From CAZHVS01 sp964536015 (GTDB lineage: Bacteria; Bacteroidota; Ignavibacteria; Ignavibacteriales; Ignavibacteriaceae): DNA of 64,000 bases. Below, piece by piece: positions 27,445-37,421 of the stretch. Every line of letters starts with the position of its first letter. Position 1 is the first letter of the stretch. Where the stretch lies: the NCBI GenBank assembly GCA_964536015.1, contig CAZHVS010000002.1:62001-126000 (forward strand), given 5' to 3'. The position numbers and the translations under genes are program-made. The notes under the pieces were generated by a model. The model did no database searches. It was not told the origin of the DNA and saw nothing but the letters and a program-made list of their open reading frames with translations.

Positions 27445-28881
27445 TTATGGTTTATAAAATACAGAATTATCTTCCATAAATTTCTTAAAAAGTTTTGATG
27501 AATAAACTATTGGAAAAGTTTTTGAAAATAATTCAATTAATTTAGGATCAATTATGAAAGATTTTTTCAAATAATATAAACCTGCTTTAAATAAACCTTT
27601 TTGAAAATGTAATCTTGAAAGAGCGTAGTAACATTTTGCATTATTTGAATCCAGAAGCAATGCTTTATATAAATACTCAATTGCTTTATCCAGCGAAGAA
27701 GTTGTCGCAGAAATCTCGGCTAATTCAAATAGTAATTCAACGTTGGTCTTATCTTTTTCAATTAATTTTTTTAGAGAATTAATCTTTAGAATATTTTTTT
27801 CATCAACGCTTGGAGCATTTTTTTTCAATGACCAGGTTTGATTCAAAAAGTAATTAGTAGAAAGTGCCGATGCAAAATCCTGTAGGGCAGCATTCATTTT
27901 ATCTTTTAAAGAAAGGCAATAACCACGACCTAAATAAGCTTCGTGATAAGATTTATCTTTTTTGATTGCTTTTGAATAAAATCTTATAGCATTACTATAA
28001 TTTCCAACTTCTTCATAAATAGTTGCAATATTATAATAAGCAGATACATCATCTTTTTCCAGTTCAATTACTGTTTTAAAGCATTCTATAGATTTTTCAA
28101 ACCTTCCTAAATCAGCAAAAAGATTACCAAGATTAAACCATGCATCAGTAAATGTGTCGTCAATTGCAAGAGCTAGTTCATAACTATTAATTGCTTTTTC
28201 AAATTGAGAGAGATGTTCTAAAACAATTCCCCTGTTAAACCATCCAACTTCACAATTTGGTTCAAGCTCCAGATATTTTTCATAATACTCAAGTGCAGAA
28301 TTGTTATTTTCTAAATATTCATAACAAATAGCTACCTGGAAAATTGCATCGGAAAATGTTGGGTCTATTTCGCTTGCTTTTTTGAAATAATCGATCGCAC
28401 TAGCAAATAATCCCTTTTGCTGATAAAGTTTACCAAAGCGGTGATAAATTAGTTCGTTTTCAGGTTCAATTAAAAGAGCTTCGTTTAAAACACTTTGAGC
28501 TTCTTCGTAATATTTAAGATTCATCAAAATTGATGCTTTTTCTGTAAGTATATCGACTTCAGATGGATTCAACGAAAGAGCTTTATCTATTGATTTTAAT
28601 GCCCGTCTGTTTTGACCAAGTTCAGCGAGACAAATTCCTCTTTGAAGCCAGTAGTCAGAATTGTACGGCGAAATTTTTATTAAGGATTCCAAAATAAAAA
28701 TAGCGTCTTTATATCTATAAGCTTCAATACATGAATTTGAAATATCTTCAAGGAAAGTCTGATGAAGTATAGTTTTCCCTTGACTAATGATTTCTTTGCA
28801 TTGTCTAATATGTAAGGCAAGATCATTTCGTTCTAAATATTTATTCCCATTATCCGGGTATTCTGAATTGAAATCAGACAA
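27445..28881 (-). CDS. Tetratricopeptide repeat protein
   Basis: A 478-residue cytoplasmic protein made almost wholly of TPR repeats, about ten copies of the 34-residue pattern, for example NRRALKSIDKALSLNPSEVD, YEEAQSVLNEALLIEPENE and FASAIDYFKKASEIDPTFSD. No signal peptide or enzyme domain is visible, so it is probably a scaffold. The start appears to be TTG (28881-28879) preceded five bases upstream by GGAG. It is followed by aroE with no gap. Confidence 0.88.
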   Translation of the reverse strand: MSDFNSEYPDNGNKYLERNDLALHIRQCKEIISQGKTILHQTFLEDISNSCIEAYRYKDAIFILESLIKISPYNSDYWLQRGICLAELGQNRRALKSIDKALSLNPSEVDILTEKASILMNLKYYEEAQSVLNEALLIEPENELIYHRFGKLYQQKGLFASAIDYFKKASEIDPTFSDAIFQVAICYEYLENNNSALEYYEKYLELEPNCEVGWFNRGIVLEHLSQFEKAINSYELALAIDDTFTDAWFNLGNLFADLGRFEKSIECFKTVIELEKDDVSAYYNIATIYEEVGNYSNAIRFYSKAIKKDKSYHEAYLGRGYCLSLKDKMNAALQDFASALSTNYFLNQTWSLKKNAPSVDEKNILKINSLKKLIEKDKTNVELLFELAEISATTSSLDKAIEYLYKALLLDSNNAKCYYALSRLHFQKGLFKAGLYYLKKSFIIDPKLIELFSKTFPIVYSSKLFKKFMEDNSVFYKP

Positions 28882-28993
28882 AAAGTCTCCATTGTTTAGA
28901 ATTACTTATCAAAATCTATCATTAAATCATTATAAAATCAAGTTGATTTTAATCAATGATTTATTAAAGAAACTATAAAAAGTAAGAAATTTC

Positions 28994-30208
28994 TTACTTT
29001 TTTAAGATGCTTGTTACTTTTGCTGCCGCATCCTGTAATGAATGCGCTACATCAAAATTTAAACCTGATTGTTCAAGCAAAATTCCGGCTTCTTTAGCAT
29101 TAGTTCCTTCAAGACGTACTACAATTGGAATAGTAACATGAATTTCTTTAGCAGCATCAATTACTCCTTGTGCAACTCTGTCACAGCGAACAATACCTCC
29201 AAAAATGTTTATCAGAATTGCTTTTACATTTTTATCGGATAAGATAATCTTAAAACCGTTGGCTACTGTTTCTTTATTTGCTCCTCCACCAACATCCAAA
29301 AAATTAGCTGGTTCGCCGCCTGCAAGTTTGATTATATCCATAGTAGCCATTGCAAGTCCTGCACCGTTTACCATACATCCAACATTACCATCTAGTTTGA
29401 TATAATTAAGATTATATTTTGAAGCTTCAATTTCAAGAGGATCTTCTTCATCAAGGTCACGGTAATTAAGTATTTCAGGGTGCCTGAATAATGCATTATC
29501 GTCAAAATTCATCTTAGCATCCAGTGCAACAACTTTATTATCATTTGTGATTACAAGCGGATTAATTTCTAAAAGCGAAGCATCAGTTTCAACATATGCT
29601 TTATAGAGCAAAGGTAAAAACTTCATGAAATTCTTAAAAGTGTCACCAGTTAAACCCAAACCAAAAGCAATCTTTCTTACCTGAAATGATTGTAAACCGG
29701 TTGCAGGGTCTATCCATTCTTTGATAATTTTTTCAGGTGTCTCTGCAGCTACTTTTTCAATTTCAACGCCACCTTCTGTTGAAGCCATAATAACATTTTT
29801 AGAAACAGAACGATCTAGCAAAATTCCAAGATATAGTTCTTTTTGATAATCTAATCCTTCAGCAATAAAAACAGTTTTAACAATTTTTCCTTCTGGACCA
29901 GTTTGATGAGTGACGAGAAGATTTCCGAGAATCTTTTGTGCATAATCTTCTGCTTTTTCAACAACAGTAGTAAATTTAACTCCACCTTCAAGGATCAATT
30001 CTTCACGGTCATTTGGATTATATACTTTTCCTTTTCCTCTACCACCAGCGTGAATTTGGGATTTTACTACATATTGATTAATCCCTCTTTTTTGCAGACT
30101 ATCAATAGCTGAATCAAATTCTACCATTGATTTTATTGCAATACCGTCCTGCACAGGGACAGAATATTTTTTTAAAATTTCTTTTGCCTGAAACTCATGA
30201 ATTTTCAT
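28994..30208 (-). CDS. sucC: Succinyl-CoA ligase beta subunit
   Basis: ATP-grasp subunit of succinyl-CoA synthetase. The 404 residues include MKIHEFQAKEILKKYSVPV, KSQIHAGGRGKGK, EINPLV, NGAGLAMATMDIIK and the C-terminal ligase domain NIFGGIVRCDRVAQG. AAGAGGAC precedes the ATG, the same leader core as at sucD. Its partner sucD is about 29 kb away. pruA lies immediately upstream on the same strand, a setting that may coordinate carbon entry into the TCA cycle. Confidence 0.96.
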   Translation of the reverse strand: MKIHEFQAKEILKKYSVPVQDGIAIKSMVEFDSAIDSLQKRGINQYVVKSQIHAGGRGKGKVYNPNDREELILEGGVKFTTVVEKAEDYAQKILGNLLVTHQTGPEGKIVKTVFIAEGLDYQKELYLGILLDRSVSKNVIMASTEGGVEIEKVAAETPEKIIKEWIDPATGLQSFQVRKIAFGLGLTGDTFKNFMKFLPLLYKAYVETDASLLEINPLVITNDNKVVALDAKMNFDDNALFRHPEILNYRDLDEEDPLEIEASKYNLNYIKLDGNVGCMVNGAGLAMATMDIIKLAGGEPANFLDVGGGANKETVANGFKIILSDKNVKAILINIFGGIVRCDRVAQGVIDAAKEIHVTIPIVVRLEGTNAKEAGILLEQSGLNFDVAHSLQDAAAKVTSILKK

Positions 30209-30236
30209 ATTGTCCTCTTTTCAAATTAATAAAACC

Positions 30237-30261
30237 GGGAATTGAAAAATTTTCAATTCCC
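30237..30261 (-). terminator. Inverted repeat between pruA and sucC, probable terminator
   Basis: GGGAATTGAAAA and TTTTCAATTCCC form a near-perfect palindrome with a tiny loop. On the minus strand it is followed by GGTTTTATT, a weak T tract. It probably ends or attenuates the pruA transcript before sucC. Confidence 0.5.
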
Positions 30262-30269
30262 TTTAATTA

Positions 30270-31820
30270 TTACTTAATTTTTTCACTCATTAATTTTGCT
30301 TGTAAAAATAACAGAAGATAATCTCTGCCACCGGCTTTCGAATCCGTACCGGACATATTGAACCCACCAAATGGATGAGCACCAACCATTGCACCTGTAC
30401 ATTTTCTGTTGAAATATAAGTTCCCAATCAGTAATTCTTTGCGAGCTTTTTCAATTTTTTTTCTGTTATTCGTATAAACAGCACCAGTTAGTCCGTACTG
30501 AGTATTATTAGCAATTTTTACTGCATCATCAAAGTTTTTTGCTTTAATTACTGCCAGAACAGGACCAAATATTTCTTCCTGTGAGATCCTTGCTAAAGGA
30601 TCAATATCTATGAATACTGTTGGTCTAATATAAAAACCATTTCCTTCAGCCTTTTCTCCTCCGTTTAGAAGTTTTCCTTCTTCTTTTCCAATTTGAATGT
30701 AAGAGAGAATATTTTTCTCTGCTGCAGCGTTAATTACAGGCCCCATTCTAAAGTTTTCTTCAGCAGGACCTATTTGTATTTTTTCAACTTCAGTCTTAAG
30801 TTTTTTAACGAATTGGTTATAGACTGATTTTACCACAATTGCTCTTGAGCAAGCGGAACATTTTTGTCCCTGGAAACCAAAAGCAGAAGCTACAACTCCT
30901 TGGACGGCTTCATTAATATTTGTTTCATTGTCAACTATAATAGAATCTTTGCCGCCCATTTCTGCAACTACTCGTTTTAACCATATTTGACCGGGTTGGA
31001 CCTTTGCTGCTAATTCATTAATATGAATTCCAACTTGCATTGAACCAGTAAAGGAAATAAATCTAACTTTTGGATGAGCAACCAATCTATCTCCAACTTC
31101 AGCACCGGAACCCGGTAAGAAATTCAGTACCCCTTTAGGTAAACCAGCTTCTTCCATAATTTCAAAATAAAGTCTTCCCATCATCGGTGTGTCACTGGAG
31201 GGTTTAAGTACAACCGTATTTCCGCAAACAATAGCCGCAGAAGACATTCCTGCTAATATTGCAAAAGGAAAATTCCATGGTGGAATTGATACACCTACTC
31301 CCAGAGGAATATAGACCAATTCATTTTTTTCACCTGGTAAAGGTGTAATTGGTTGTTTACCAGAATAACGTATCATTTCTCTTCCATAAAATTCCAGGAA
31401 GTCAATTGCTTCTGCTGTATCAGCATCGGCTTCAACAAAATTTTTACCAGCTTCAAGAATCATATATGCGTTGATTTCAAATCTTCTTCTTTTCATTATT
31501 GAAGCTGCTTTGAAAAGATAATTTGCCCGTTCAACAGGTGATGTGTATTTCCAGGTTTCAAATGTTTTTGCAGCTGTTTCTACTGCAAGATCAGCTAATT
31601 CAGAAGTGCCTTTATAAAAAGTTGCAATAACCTGATCTTTATTGGATGGATTATATGAATTAAAAGTGGACAAGGTTTTATATTGTTTACCACCAATTAT
31701 AATATTATAAGTTTTTCCTAATTTTTTTTTGACTTCTTTCAAAGCATCATTTTGAATCTTCAAGTTTTTTTCTTTTGAGAAGTTGGTCAATGGCTCGTTT
31801 CTGAAAGGTTTTAATTTCAT
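30270..31820 (-). CDS. pruA: 1-Pyrroline-5-carboxylate (glutamate semialdehyde) dehydrogenase
   Basis: Aldehyde dehydrogenase producing glutamate in proline degradation. The 516 residues carry the catalytic Cys in GFQGQKCSACSRAIV, the general-base Glu in VVAEMGGKDSIIVD, PPWNFPFAI for NAD binding, and the C-terminal PFGGFNMSGTDSKAGG typical of P5C dehydrogenases. It is the stand-alone form; no proline dehydrogenase (PutA) domain is fused and none lies nearby. Confidence 0.93.
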   Translation of the reverse strand: MKLKPFRNEPLTNFSKEKNLKIQNDALKEVKKKLGKTYNIIIGGKQYKTLSTFNSYNPSNKDQVIATFYKGTSELADLAVETAAKTFETWKYTSPVERANYLFKAASIMKRRRFEINAYMILEAGKNFVEADADTAEAIDFLEFYGREMIRYSGKQPITPLPGEKNELVYIPLGVGVSIPPWNFPFAILAGMSSAAIVCGNTVVLKPSSDTPMMGRLYFEIMEEAGLPKGVLNFLPGSGAEVGDRLVAHPKVRFISFTGSMQVGIHINELAAKVQPGQIWLKRVVAEMGGKDSIIVDNETNINEAVQGVVASAFGFQGQKCSACSRAIVVKSVYNQFVKKLKTEVEKIQIGPAEENFRMGPVINAAAEKNILSYIQIGKEEGKLLNGGEKAEGNGFYIRPTVFIDIDPLARISQEEIFGPVLAVIKAKNFDDAVKIANNTQYGLTGAVYTNNRKKIEKARKELLIGNLYFNRKCTGAMVGAHPFGGFNMSGTDSKAGGRDYLLLFLQAKLMSEKIK

Positions 31821-31854
31821 AAGATATTCCTTAATATTTTTGAAAATTGCTACT

Positions 31855-31885
31855 AAAAGTTAAAGATTTTGAATATGATAAACAA
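31855..31885 (-). promoter_or_regulatory. Possible Bacteroidetes-type promoter for pruA
   Basis: On the minus strand TTG (31885-31883), a 20-nt spacer and TAACTTTT (31862-31855) differ from the consensus only at the last -7 base. It lies 34 nt upstream of the pruA ATG. Confidence 0.4.
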
Positions 31886-31953
31886 TCTATTTGAAGTTAT
31901 TTTCATTATTAAAAATAATTTTTGCTGTTCGATGATATAAGTAAATTAATCCT

Positions 31954-31984
31954 TTTGATTAGCCTATATTTTTTTCTATTTTTC
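31954..31984 (+). promoter_or_regulatory. Possible Bacteroidetes-type promoter for the hybrid kinase
   Basis: TTTG at 31954-31957, a 19-nt spacer and TATTTTTC at 31977-31984 match except the last -7 base. It is 54 nt upstream of the hybrid histidine kinase ATG. Confidence 0.4.
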
Positions 31985-32038
31985 AGTCAAATCTGTAAGA
32001 AATTTTGACAGAATAAACAGGATAACAATTTTTTATTC

Positions 32039-35000
32039 ATGCAATCAAAACAAAAAGAAATTTTAGCATTATTAGCAAAATTAGACTTAACTAAACTCAG
32101 AGAAGAATTACAAAATTTCGAAAATGACCCGAAGTTAAAAGCCAAGAAATCTGAGCAAAAAATAAATGATTCACTTAAGAGTCTGATAGAACTTCTTCCA
32201 TCTGTTCAGGAAATAATTAATAATCATCAGAAGCAGCTTGAAGAATATGCTTCATTTAAAGGTTTAATTAATTATTCATCGGATATAATTTTAAAATTTG
32301 ATAAAAAAGGTATTATTCAATTTGTAAATTCTGCAGTAACAATACTTCTTGGTTATAAAATTGAAGATTGGATAGGCAAATCTATTTACGATTTTGTACC
32401 TGATAATGAAAAGAAAAGAATTACTTCCTCTCTTCAGGAGATTTTTGAAAACTATGGAAATATCAACACTGAAATCTTCTTAATAAACAAAGATTCTAAA
32501 ATGATTCCAGCAGAAATATCTGGTAGAGTAGTTAAGAAAGACAATGAGGAATATGCTCAGGTTTCCATTAGAGATATTTCTGAAAGAAAAAAAGCAATTG
32601 AGACGCTTAAAAATACTGAACATACTTTCAGGGAAGTTTGGGAAAAATCATCAGATGGAATGAGAATAGTTGACGAAGAAGGTTTTCTTGTTCTTTGTAA
32701 TCAAGCTTATGCAGATCTATTTGAAAAACAGAAAGAAGATTTAATTGACGATTTGTTTATTAATGTTTATTTCCCTGATAAACAAGATTATATTTTGGAA
32801 AGCTATCGCAAAAATGTTAGAGAACAAAACATAAGGACAAAGTATGAAACTTCCTTAAAGATTTGGAATGGCAAAATAAAATATTTTGAAATTACTTCTT
32901 CTATTCTTACAACTTTAGATAATAAAAAATTACTTTTAAATATTTTCAGAGATATAACTCAAAGAAAAGTATTTGAGAATGAATTGTTAAGAAGAGAAAA
33001 GCTTTTACAAGGTGTGGCAGAAGCTACCAAATCTTTACTATCTATTGCAGATTTTCAGAAAGCAGTAGAAGAAGCATTAGAGAAACTTGGAAATGCAGCA
33101 TTAGTTGATAGAGTCTATATTTACCAGAATTTAGTGTTACCAGATTCTGAAGAATATATGATGAAGGAATTATTTGAATGGACTGCAGAGAATACAGAAA
33201 AACAATTGCTCTCCATTAAAAATGTTCCCATTTTGTATTCGAGATTTGATTCAGTTAATATGTATAAAAATTTAAATGATGGAAAAATTATAAAACTGAA
33301 TACTGCAAGCCTTCTTCCAGAACAGCAAAAAGTTTTTTTAGATTCTACAATTAAATCCATTTTACTTGCTCCAATAAATGTTTTCGGAAAGTTTTGGGGA
33401 TTTCTTGGTTTCGATTCCTGTCATATGGAAAGGGAATGGTATGAAAGTGATGAGTCAGTAATTACAACTGTCGCTTCAAGTATAGGAGGTGCAATTCAAA
33501 GAAAAATATTTAATGATGAACTTGAACATAAAAATATTGAGCTTGATAAAGCAGTTCTTGAGGCAAATAAAGCTGCTAAAGCTAAGAGTGAATTTCTAGC
33601 TCTTATGAGCCACGAAATAAGAACTCCAATGAATGGTGTAATTGGTATGACGGGAGTTTTGCTTGATACAAAACTTACAAGAGAACAAAAAGAATTTGTA
33701 GATATTATTCGATTAAGTGGTGAACAATTATTAGTTATTATTAATGATATTCTGGATTTTTCAAAAATTGAATCTGATAAACTTGAACTCGAAAAAGTAT
33801 CTTTTGAAATTAGAACTTGTGTTGAAGATGCCCTTGATTTACTTGGTTCTAAAGCAGCAGAGAAGGGAATAGATTTACTTTATCTTATAAAAGAAAATAC
33901 GCCCTCGACTATTTACGGTGATTTGACACGAATAAGACAAATTCTTACTAACCTTGTTGGAAATGCAATTAAATTTACTGAAAAAGGTGAAGTATATATT
34001 CAAGTCTCTGCAGAAAAGCAGTTCAATGAAATTTATGAAATTCTATTCGAAATTCGCGATACTGGAATTGGGATTCCAAAAGAGAAAATTGATAAATTAT
34101 TCAAACCATTTAGCCAGGTTGATTCTTCAACAACCCGTCTCTACGGCGGAACAGGATTAGGGCTTGCAATTAGTAAAAGACTTGCAGAATTAATGAATGG
34201 TAAAATGTGGGTTGAAAGTGAAGAAGGGAAAGGATCTGTTTTCAGTTTTACAATTAGAGCAGAGGCTGCTCCTGTTGCTCCTAAGATTTTTATGAAGAAT
34301 CTTATTCCTCAATTAAAAGGGAAAAGAGTTCTTATTGTTGATGATAATTCTACAAACAGAAAAATTCTGAAACTGCAAACCATTAATTGGGAAATGAATC
34401 CTGTAGAAATTGAATCACCAGTTGATGCAATTAATTTATTGAAAAAAGGTGAAGAATTTGATATCGCTATTCTTGATTATCAAATGCCTGAAATAGATGG
34501 TATTCAACTCGTTAGGAAAATTAGAGAAATTGAATCCTGTAAAGACCTGCCTGTTATAATTCTTACTTCACTTGGCAGGAAAGAACAAGACAGTATTCTT
34601 GAAGAACTTAAAATTAACCGATTTTTGTACAAACCAATTAAACAGTCAACTCTTTACGAAAGTATTGTATCTGTTTTTAGTACATCACCCGTACAGGTTA
34701 AACCAGTTGATAAATATTCTTCAATTGATTCCGAACTTGGTAAAAGATATCCGATTAAAATTTTGCTTGCTGAAGATAATGTAATTAATCAAAAAGTAAA
34801 TTTAAGAATACTTGAACGATTAAATTACAGAGCTGATGTTGTGGCTAATGGTCTTGAAGTAATTTCTGCTGTGAAAAATATAGACTATGACTTAATTCTA
34901 ATGGATGTCCATATGCCTGAGATGGATGGACTTGAAGCGTCCCGAGTTCTTAATAGTACATTTGAAAAAAATAAGCGTCCTGTGATAATAGCTTTAACTG

Positions 35001-35536
35001 CAAATGCAATGCTTGGGGATAAAGAAGAGTGTATTGCGGCTGGTATGGATGATTATCTTAGCAAACCTGTAAGAATAGAAGAATTGCAAATATTACTTGA
35101 AAAATGGGGAGCCAAAATACTTGCGCATAAAAGTAATCTTCGGAATTATATTAAAGAAGAAACTATAAATACAAAAATAGTTGATGAATCAAAAATATCG
35201 TTCCTGGAGGAATTGACAACTGAAGAAGACCTTGAATTTTTTATCGAATTAATAGACATTTTTCTTTCTGAAACTCCTAAAATGATTAATGGAATTATTA
35301 AAGCAATTGAAACACAAAATTCAAATGAACTGACTTTTATTGCTCATAAGCTTAAAGGGAGTAGTATTACTCTTGGTATGGAAAAGTTAAATCAACTTTC
35401 AAAGAATCTTGAAATAATGGGAAGAGAAAAAAATCTTGAACACGCCATGGAATCAGCAATGGAATTAAGAGATATTTATTGTATTGCTGAGCGCGAACTT
35501 AATATTCTTAAAAAGAAGTATTTTAAAGTTATTTAA
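32039..35536 (+). CDS. Hybrid sensor histidine kinase with PAS-PAS-GAF, two receivers and HPt
   Basis: An 1165-residue soluble phosphorelay protein. In order: a helical N-terminus (1-75); PAS1 (about 76-190); PAS2 (about 195-315); GAF (about 330-490); HisKA with phospho-accepting His525 in ALMSHEIRTPMNGV; HATPase (N box NLVGNAIKFTEKG, G boxes DTGIGIP and GGTGLGLA, 630-745); receiver 1 with Asp813 in AILDYQMPEIDG; receiver 2 with Asp956 in LILMDVHMPEMDG; and a histidine phosphotransfer domain with His1103 in FIAHKLKGSS. The BarA/ArcB-like layout holds a full His-Asp-His relay in one chain. No membrane segment is seen, so it senses a cytoplasmic cue. The output regulator is not adjacent. Confidence 0.94.
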   Translation: MQSKQKEILALLAKLDLTKLREELQNFENDPKLKAKKSEQKINDSLKSLIELLPSVQEIINNHQKQLEEYASFKGLINYSSDIILKFDKKGIIQFVNSAVTILLGYKIEDWIGKSIYDFVPDNEKKRITSSLQEIFENYGNINTEIFLINKDSKMIPAEISGRVVKKDNEEYAQVSIRDISERKKAIETLKNTEHTFREVWEKSSDGMRIVDEEGFLVLCNQAYADLFEKQKEDLIDDLFINVYFPDKQDYILESYRKNVREQNIRTKYETSLKIWNGKIKYFEITSSILTTLDNKKLLLNIFRDITQRKVFENELLRREKLLQGVAEATKSLLSIADFQKAVEEALEKLGNAALVDRVYIYQNLVLPDSEEYMMKELFEWTAENTEKQLLSIKNVPILYSRFDSVNMYKNLNDGKIIKLNTASLLPEQQKVFLDSTIKSILLAPINVFGKFWGFLGFDSCHMEREWYESDESVITTVASSIGGAIQRKIFNDELEHKNIELDKAVLEANKAAKAKSEFLALMSHEIRTPMNGVIGMTGVLLDTKLTREQKEFVDIIRLSGEQLLVIINDILDFSKIESDKLELEKVSFEIRTCVEDALDLLGSKAAEKGIDLLYLIKENTPSTIYGDLTRIRQILTNLVGNAIKFTEKGEVYIQVSAEKQFNEIYEILFEIRDTGIGIPKEKIDKLFKPFSQVDSSTTRLYGGTGLGLAISKRLAELMNGKMWVESEEGKGSVFSFTIRAEAAPVAPKIFMKNLIPQLKGKRVLIVDDNSTNRKILKLQTINWEMNPVEIESPVDAINLLKKGEEFDIAILDYQMPEIDGIQLVRKIREIESCKDLPVIILTSLGRKEQDSILEELKINRFLYKPIKQSTLYESIVSVFSTSPVQVKPVDKYSSIDSELGKRYPIKILLAEDNVINQKVNLRILERLNYRADVVANGLEVISAVKNIDYDLILMDVHMPEMDGLEASRVLNSTFEKNKRPVIIALTANAMLGDKEECIAAGMDDYLSKPVRIEELQILLEKWGAKILAHKSNLRNYIKEETINTKIVDESKISFLEELTTEEDLEFFIELIDIFLSETPKMINGIIKAIETQNSNELTFIAHKLKGSSITLGMEKLNQLSKNLEIMGREKNLEHAMESAMELRDIYCIAERELNILKKKYFKVI

Positions 35537-35538
35537 GA

Positions 35539-36408
35539 TTAAAAAGCTTTTATAATATCTGAATTATCTGATAAAATATAGTCGGGTTGCAATTTATCTA
35601 AATATTTTTTTAATTTCTTCAAGTCATTTATCGTATAAACTGCTACTTGTATCCTAACTGTTCTATAATAGTGTAATAAATCATTATTCAATTTTTTAGT
35701 TGGTATACAAATCCATCCATTATTTTTTTTAATTAATTCCAGTAATTCACCTTTAATTTGTTTAGATACATAATGCTCATAATCTCTTCCAACAGTATTC
35801 CCATCTTCTTCAAAATGATGCTGGTTATAATCATCAAAAAATATTTGCGTGAATTTGAAACGCGAGTATTTCAGTTTCATTAAAATATGGAATACTATTT
35901 TAGTTATTTGGAATTCATATTTTTTATTAATGGGAATATGACTAAAACATAATTTAATTGAAGGATTTAAATTGTTAATTTTAAATAGAACTTCCGGTAA
36001 CCATGATATAATCACAACATGTTTCTCAAGATTTCTTTTCGATATTTCAAAAAGCAGTTCTTTTTCAAGACCATATTCTTTAACATCAATACATAACAGT
36101 GATGAGTCTATTTTGTTTTTTTTGAAACAATCAAGAAACTCTTCAAGTGTTGGAATTGATTCTATTATTTTTTTAATCTTTTTGAGAGATAGTTTACAAA
36201 TCATTTCATTTGATTTATAATGTTTTTTCAAATGAGGATCGTGATTTATGACAATTTTTTTGTCTAAAGTAATTCTTGTATCAATTTCAATTATTTTTAT
36301 ATCCATTAATAAAGCATTCTTTAATCCAGTGATAGTGGAATCGTAAATATCAAATCCGCGAAGACGATGAGAGATTAAATTTATTTCTTGAGATAATTTT
36401 TCATCCAT
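35539..36408 (-). CDS. Glycerophosphodiester phosphodiesterase-like protein
   Basis: A 289-residue TIM-barrel protein of the GDPD type, which hydrolyses glycerophosphodiesters. Retained motifs are ISHRLRG (His of the HRG motif), EIDTRITLDKKIVINHDPHL with metal-binding Glu, Asp and His-Asp, and DVKEY. The usual ENT motif after HRG is replaced by DST, so one acidic metal ligand may be Asp instead of Glu. The C-terminal half is divergent, ending DYILSDNSDIIKAF. No signal peptide. It is convergent with the hybrid kinase gene (2-nt gap). Confidence 0.75.
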   Translation of the reverse strand: MDEKLSQEINLISHRLRGFDIYDSTITGLKNALLMDIKIIEIDTRITLDKKIVINHDPHLKKHYKSNEMICKLSLKKIKKIIESIPTLEEFLDCFKKNKIDSSLLCIDVKEYGLEKELLFEISKRNLEKHVVIISWLPEVLFKINNLNPSIKLCFSHIPINKKYEFQITKIVFHILMKLKYSRFKFTQIFFDDYNQHHFEEDGNTVGRDYEHYVSKQIKGELLELIKKNNGWICIPTKKLNNDLLHYYRTVRIQVAVYTINDLKKLKKYLDKLQPDYILSDNSDIIKAF

Positions 36409-36444
36409 TTTTTTATTAAATTAAAATTAAAATTTGCATTATAT

Positions 36445-37407
36445 ATGAAACTTATTAACCTTTTAATATTGCTTTTCTTGTGCTTGCTAATAATAATTCT
36501 TAGCATAATTCATAGTTTTGTTTATGGTTATGTCACAGGATTTTTAATCCTTCTAATTCTTTTTATTAAAGTTTCTGATTATTTCAAAATTAAGAAATCC
36601 GGGGAAATTTTCTGTGAATTTAATTTAATTTCCCAATTAGATTCTTTTGAGGAAACAAAACAAAGAATTTCACCTTCAAAAGAAAAGTACAAACATGCAG
36701 TTCTATTAATTCATGGCTTTTCTGCATCAACATATGAATTGCGTTTCCTTGTTGACCAATTAGAGAAAAATGAAATTCCTTTTTATTTACCAACGTTAAC
36801 CGGGTTTGGTATAAACGATATGCATCTTTTAACTAATATAAAACCATCTGATTGGCTTAGAGATGTTGTAAATGCTTATGATACAATATCTGCTTTGGCA
36901 GAGAAAATATCAATTGTAGGTCATTCAATGGGCGGTTTATTGGCTTTGTATTTGTCTCAAATTAAAGAAGTTGACAGGGTTATTTTAACAGCGCCATATT
37001 TACTGCCAAAACAAGAGCATCAATTTTATAAAAAAATTCTTAAAAATAAATTAATCAGCCATTTATTCTTTTCTATTAATCCGGTTATCAACAAGTTTAA
37101 GAAAAAAAGCCAGATTGACACTTACTCAGTTAAACGATTTGCAATTTCAGCCTTTCCATTTAACTCGGTAAAAGCATTATGGGATATTCAAGATATAATT
37201 GATTACGAAAAACTTCGAAGTAAAAATATTTCGATTATTTTTGGCGGAAAAGATACAACTGTTAATGAATCCAAAATCGTATCTCTTTTTGAAAAAAATA
37301 AAATAATTTTTAATAAAGTTGTAATATCAGGTTCAAAACATAATATACTTGAGGATTGTGAAAGAACTAAGGCTATTGAAATAATAATTGATATATTAAA
37401 AAAATAA
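36445..37407 (+). CDS. Membrane-anchored alpha/beta hydrolase (esterase/lipase-like)
   Basis: A 320-residue serine hydrolase. Residues 4-40 are hydrophobic (one or two membrane segments). The hydrolase core has oxyanion motif LLIHGFSASTYELRFL, nucleophile elbow VGHSMGGLLALY, a late Asp in FGGKDTTVN and His in GSKHNILED. It resembles the carboxylesterase/monoglyceride lipase group. Substrate is unknown. The next small gene begins 14 nt downstream. Confidence 0.85.
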   Translation: MKLINLLILLFLCLLIIILSIIHSFVYGYVTGFLILLILFIKVSDYFKIKKSGEIFCEFNLISQLDSFEETKQRISPSKEKYKHAVLLIHGFSASTYELRFLVDQLEKNEIPFYLPTLTGFGINDMHLLTNIKPSDWLRDVVNAYDTISALAEKISIVGHSMGGLLALYLSQIKEVDRVILTAPYLLPKQEHQFYKKILKNKLISHLFFSINPVINKFKKKSQIDTYSVKRFAISAFPFNSVKALWDIQDIIDYEKLRSKNISIIFGGKDTTVNESKIVSLFEKNKIIFNKVVISGSKHNILEDCERTKAIEIIIDILKK

Positions 37408-37421
37408 TTTGGAGAAGTGCT

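Noticed and set aside
27445..30208. CRISPR array or tandem DNA repeats in the region of the TPR and sucC genes
   Set aside because: The only periodicity is protein-level TPR repetition; no identical DNA repeat-spacer pattern occurs here or elsewhere in the window.
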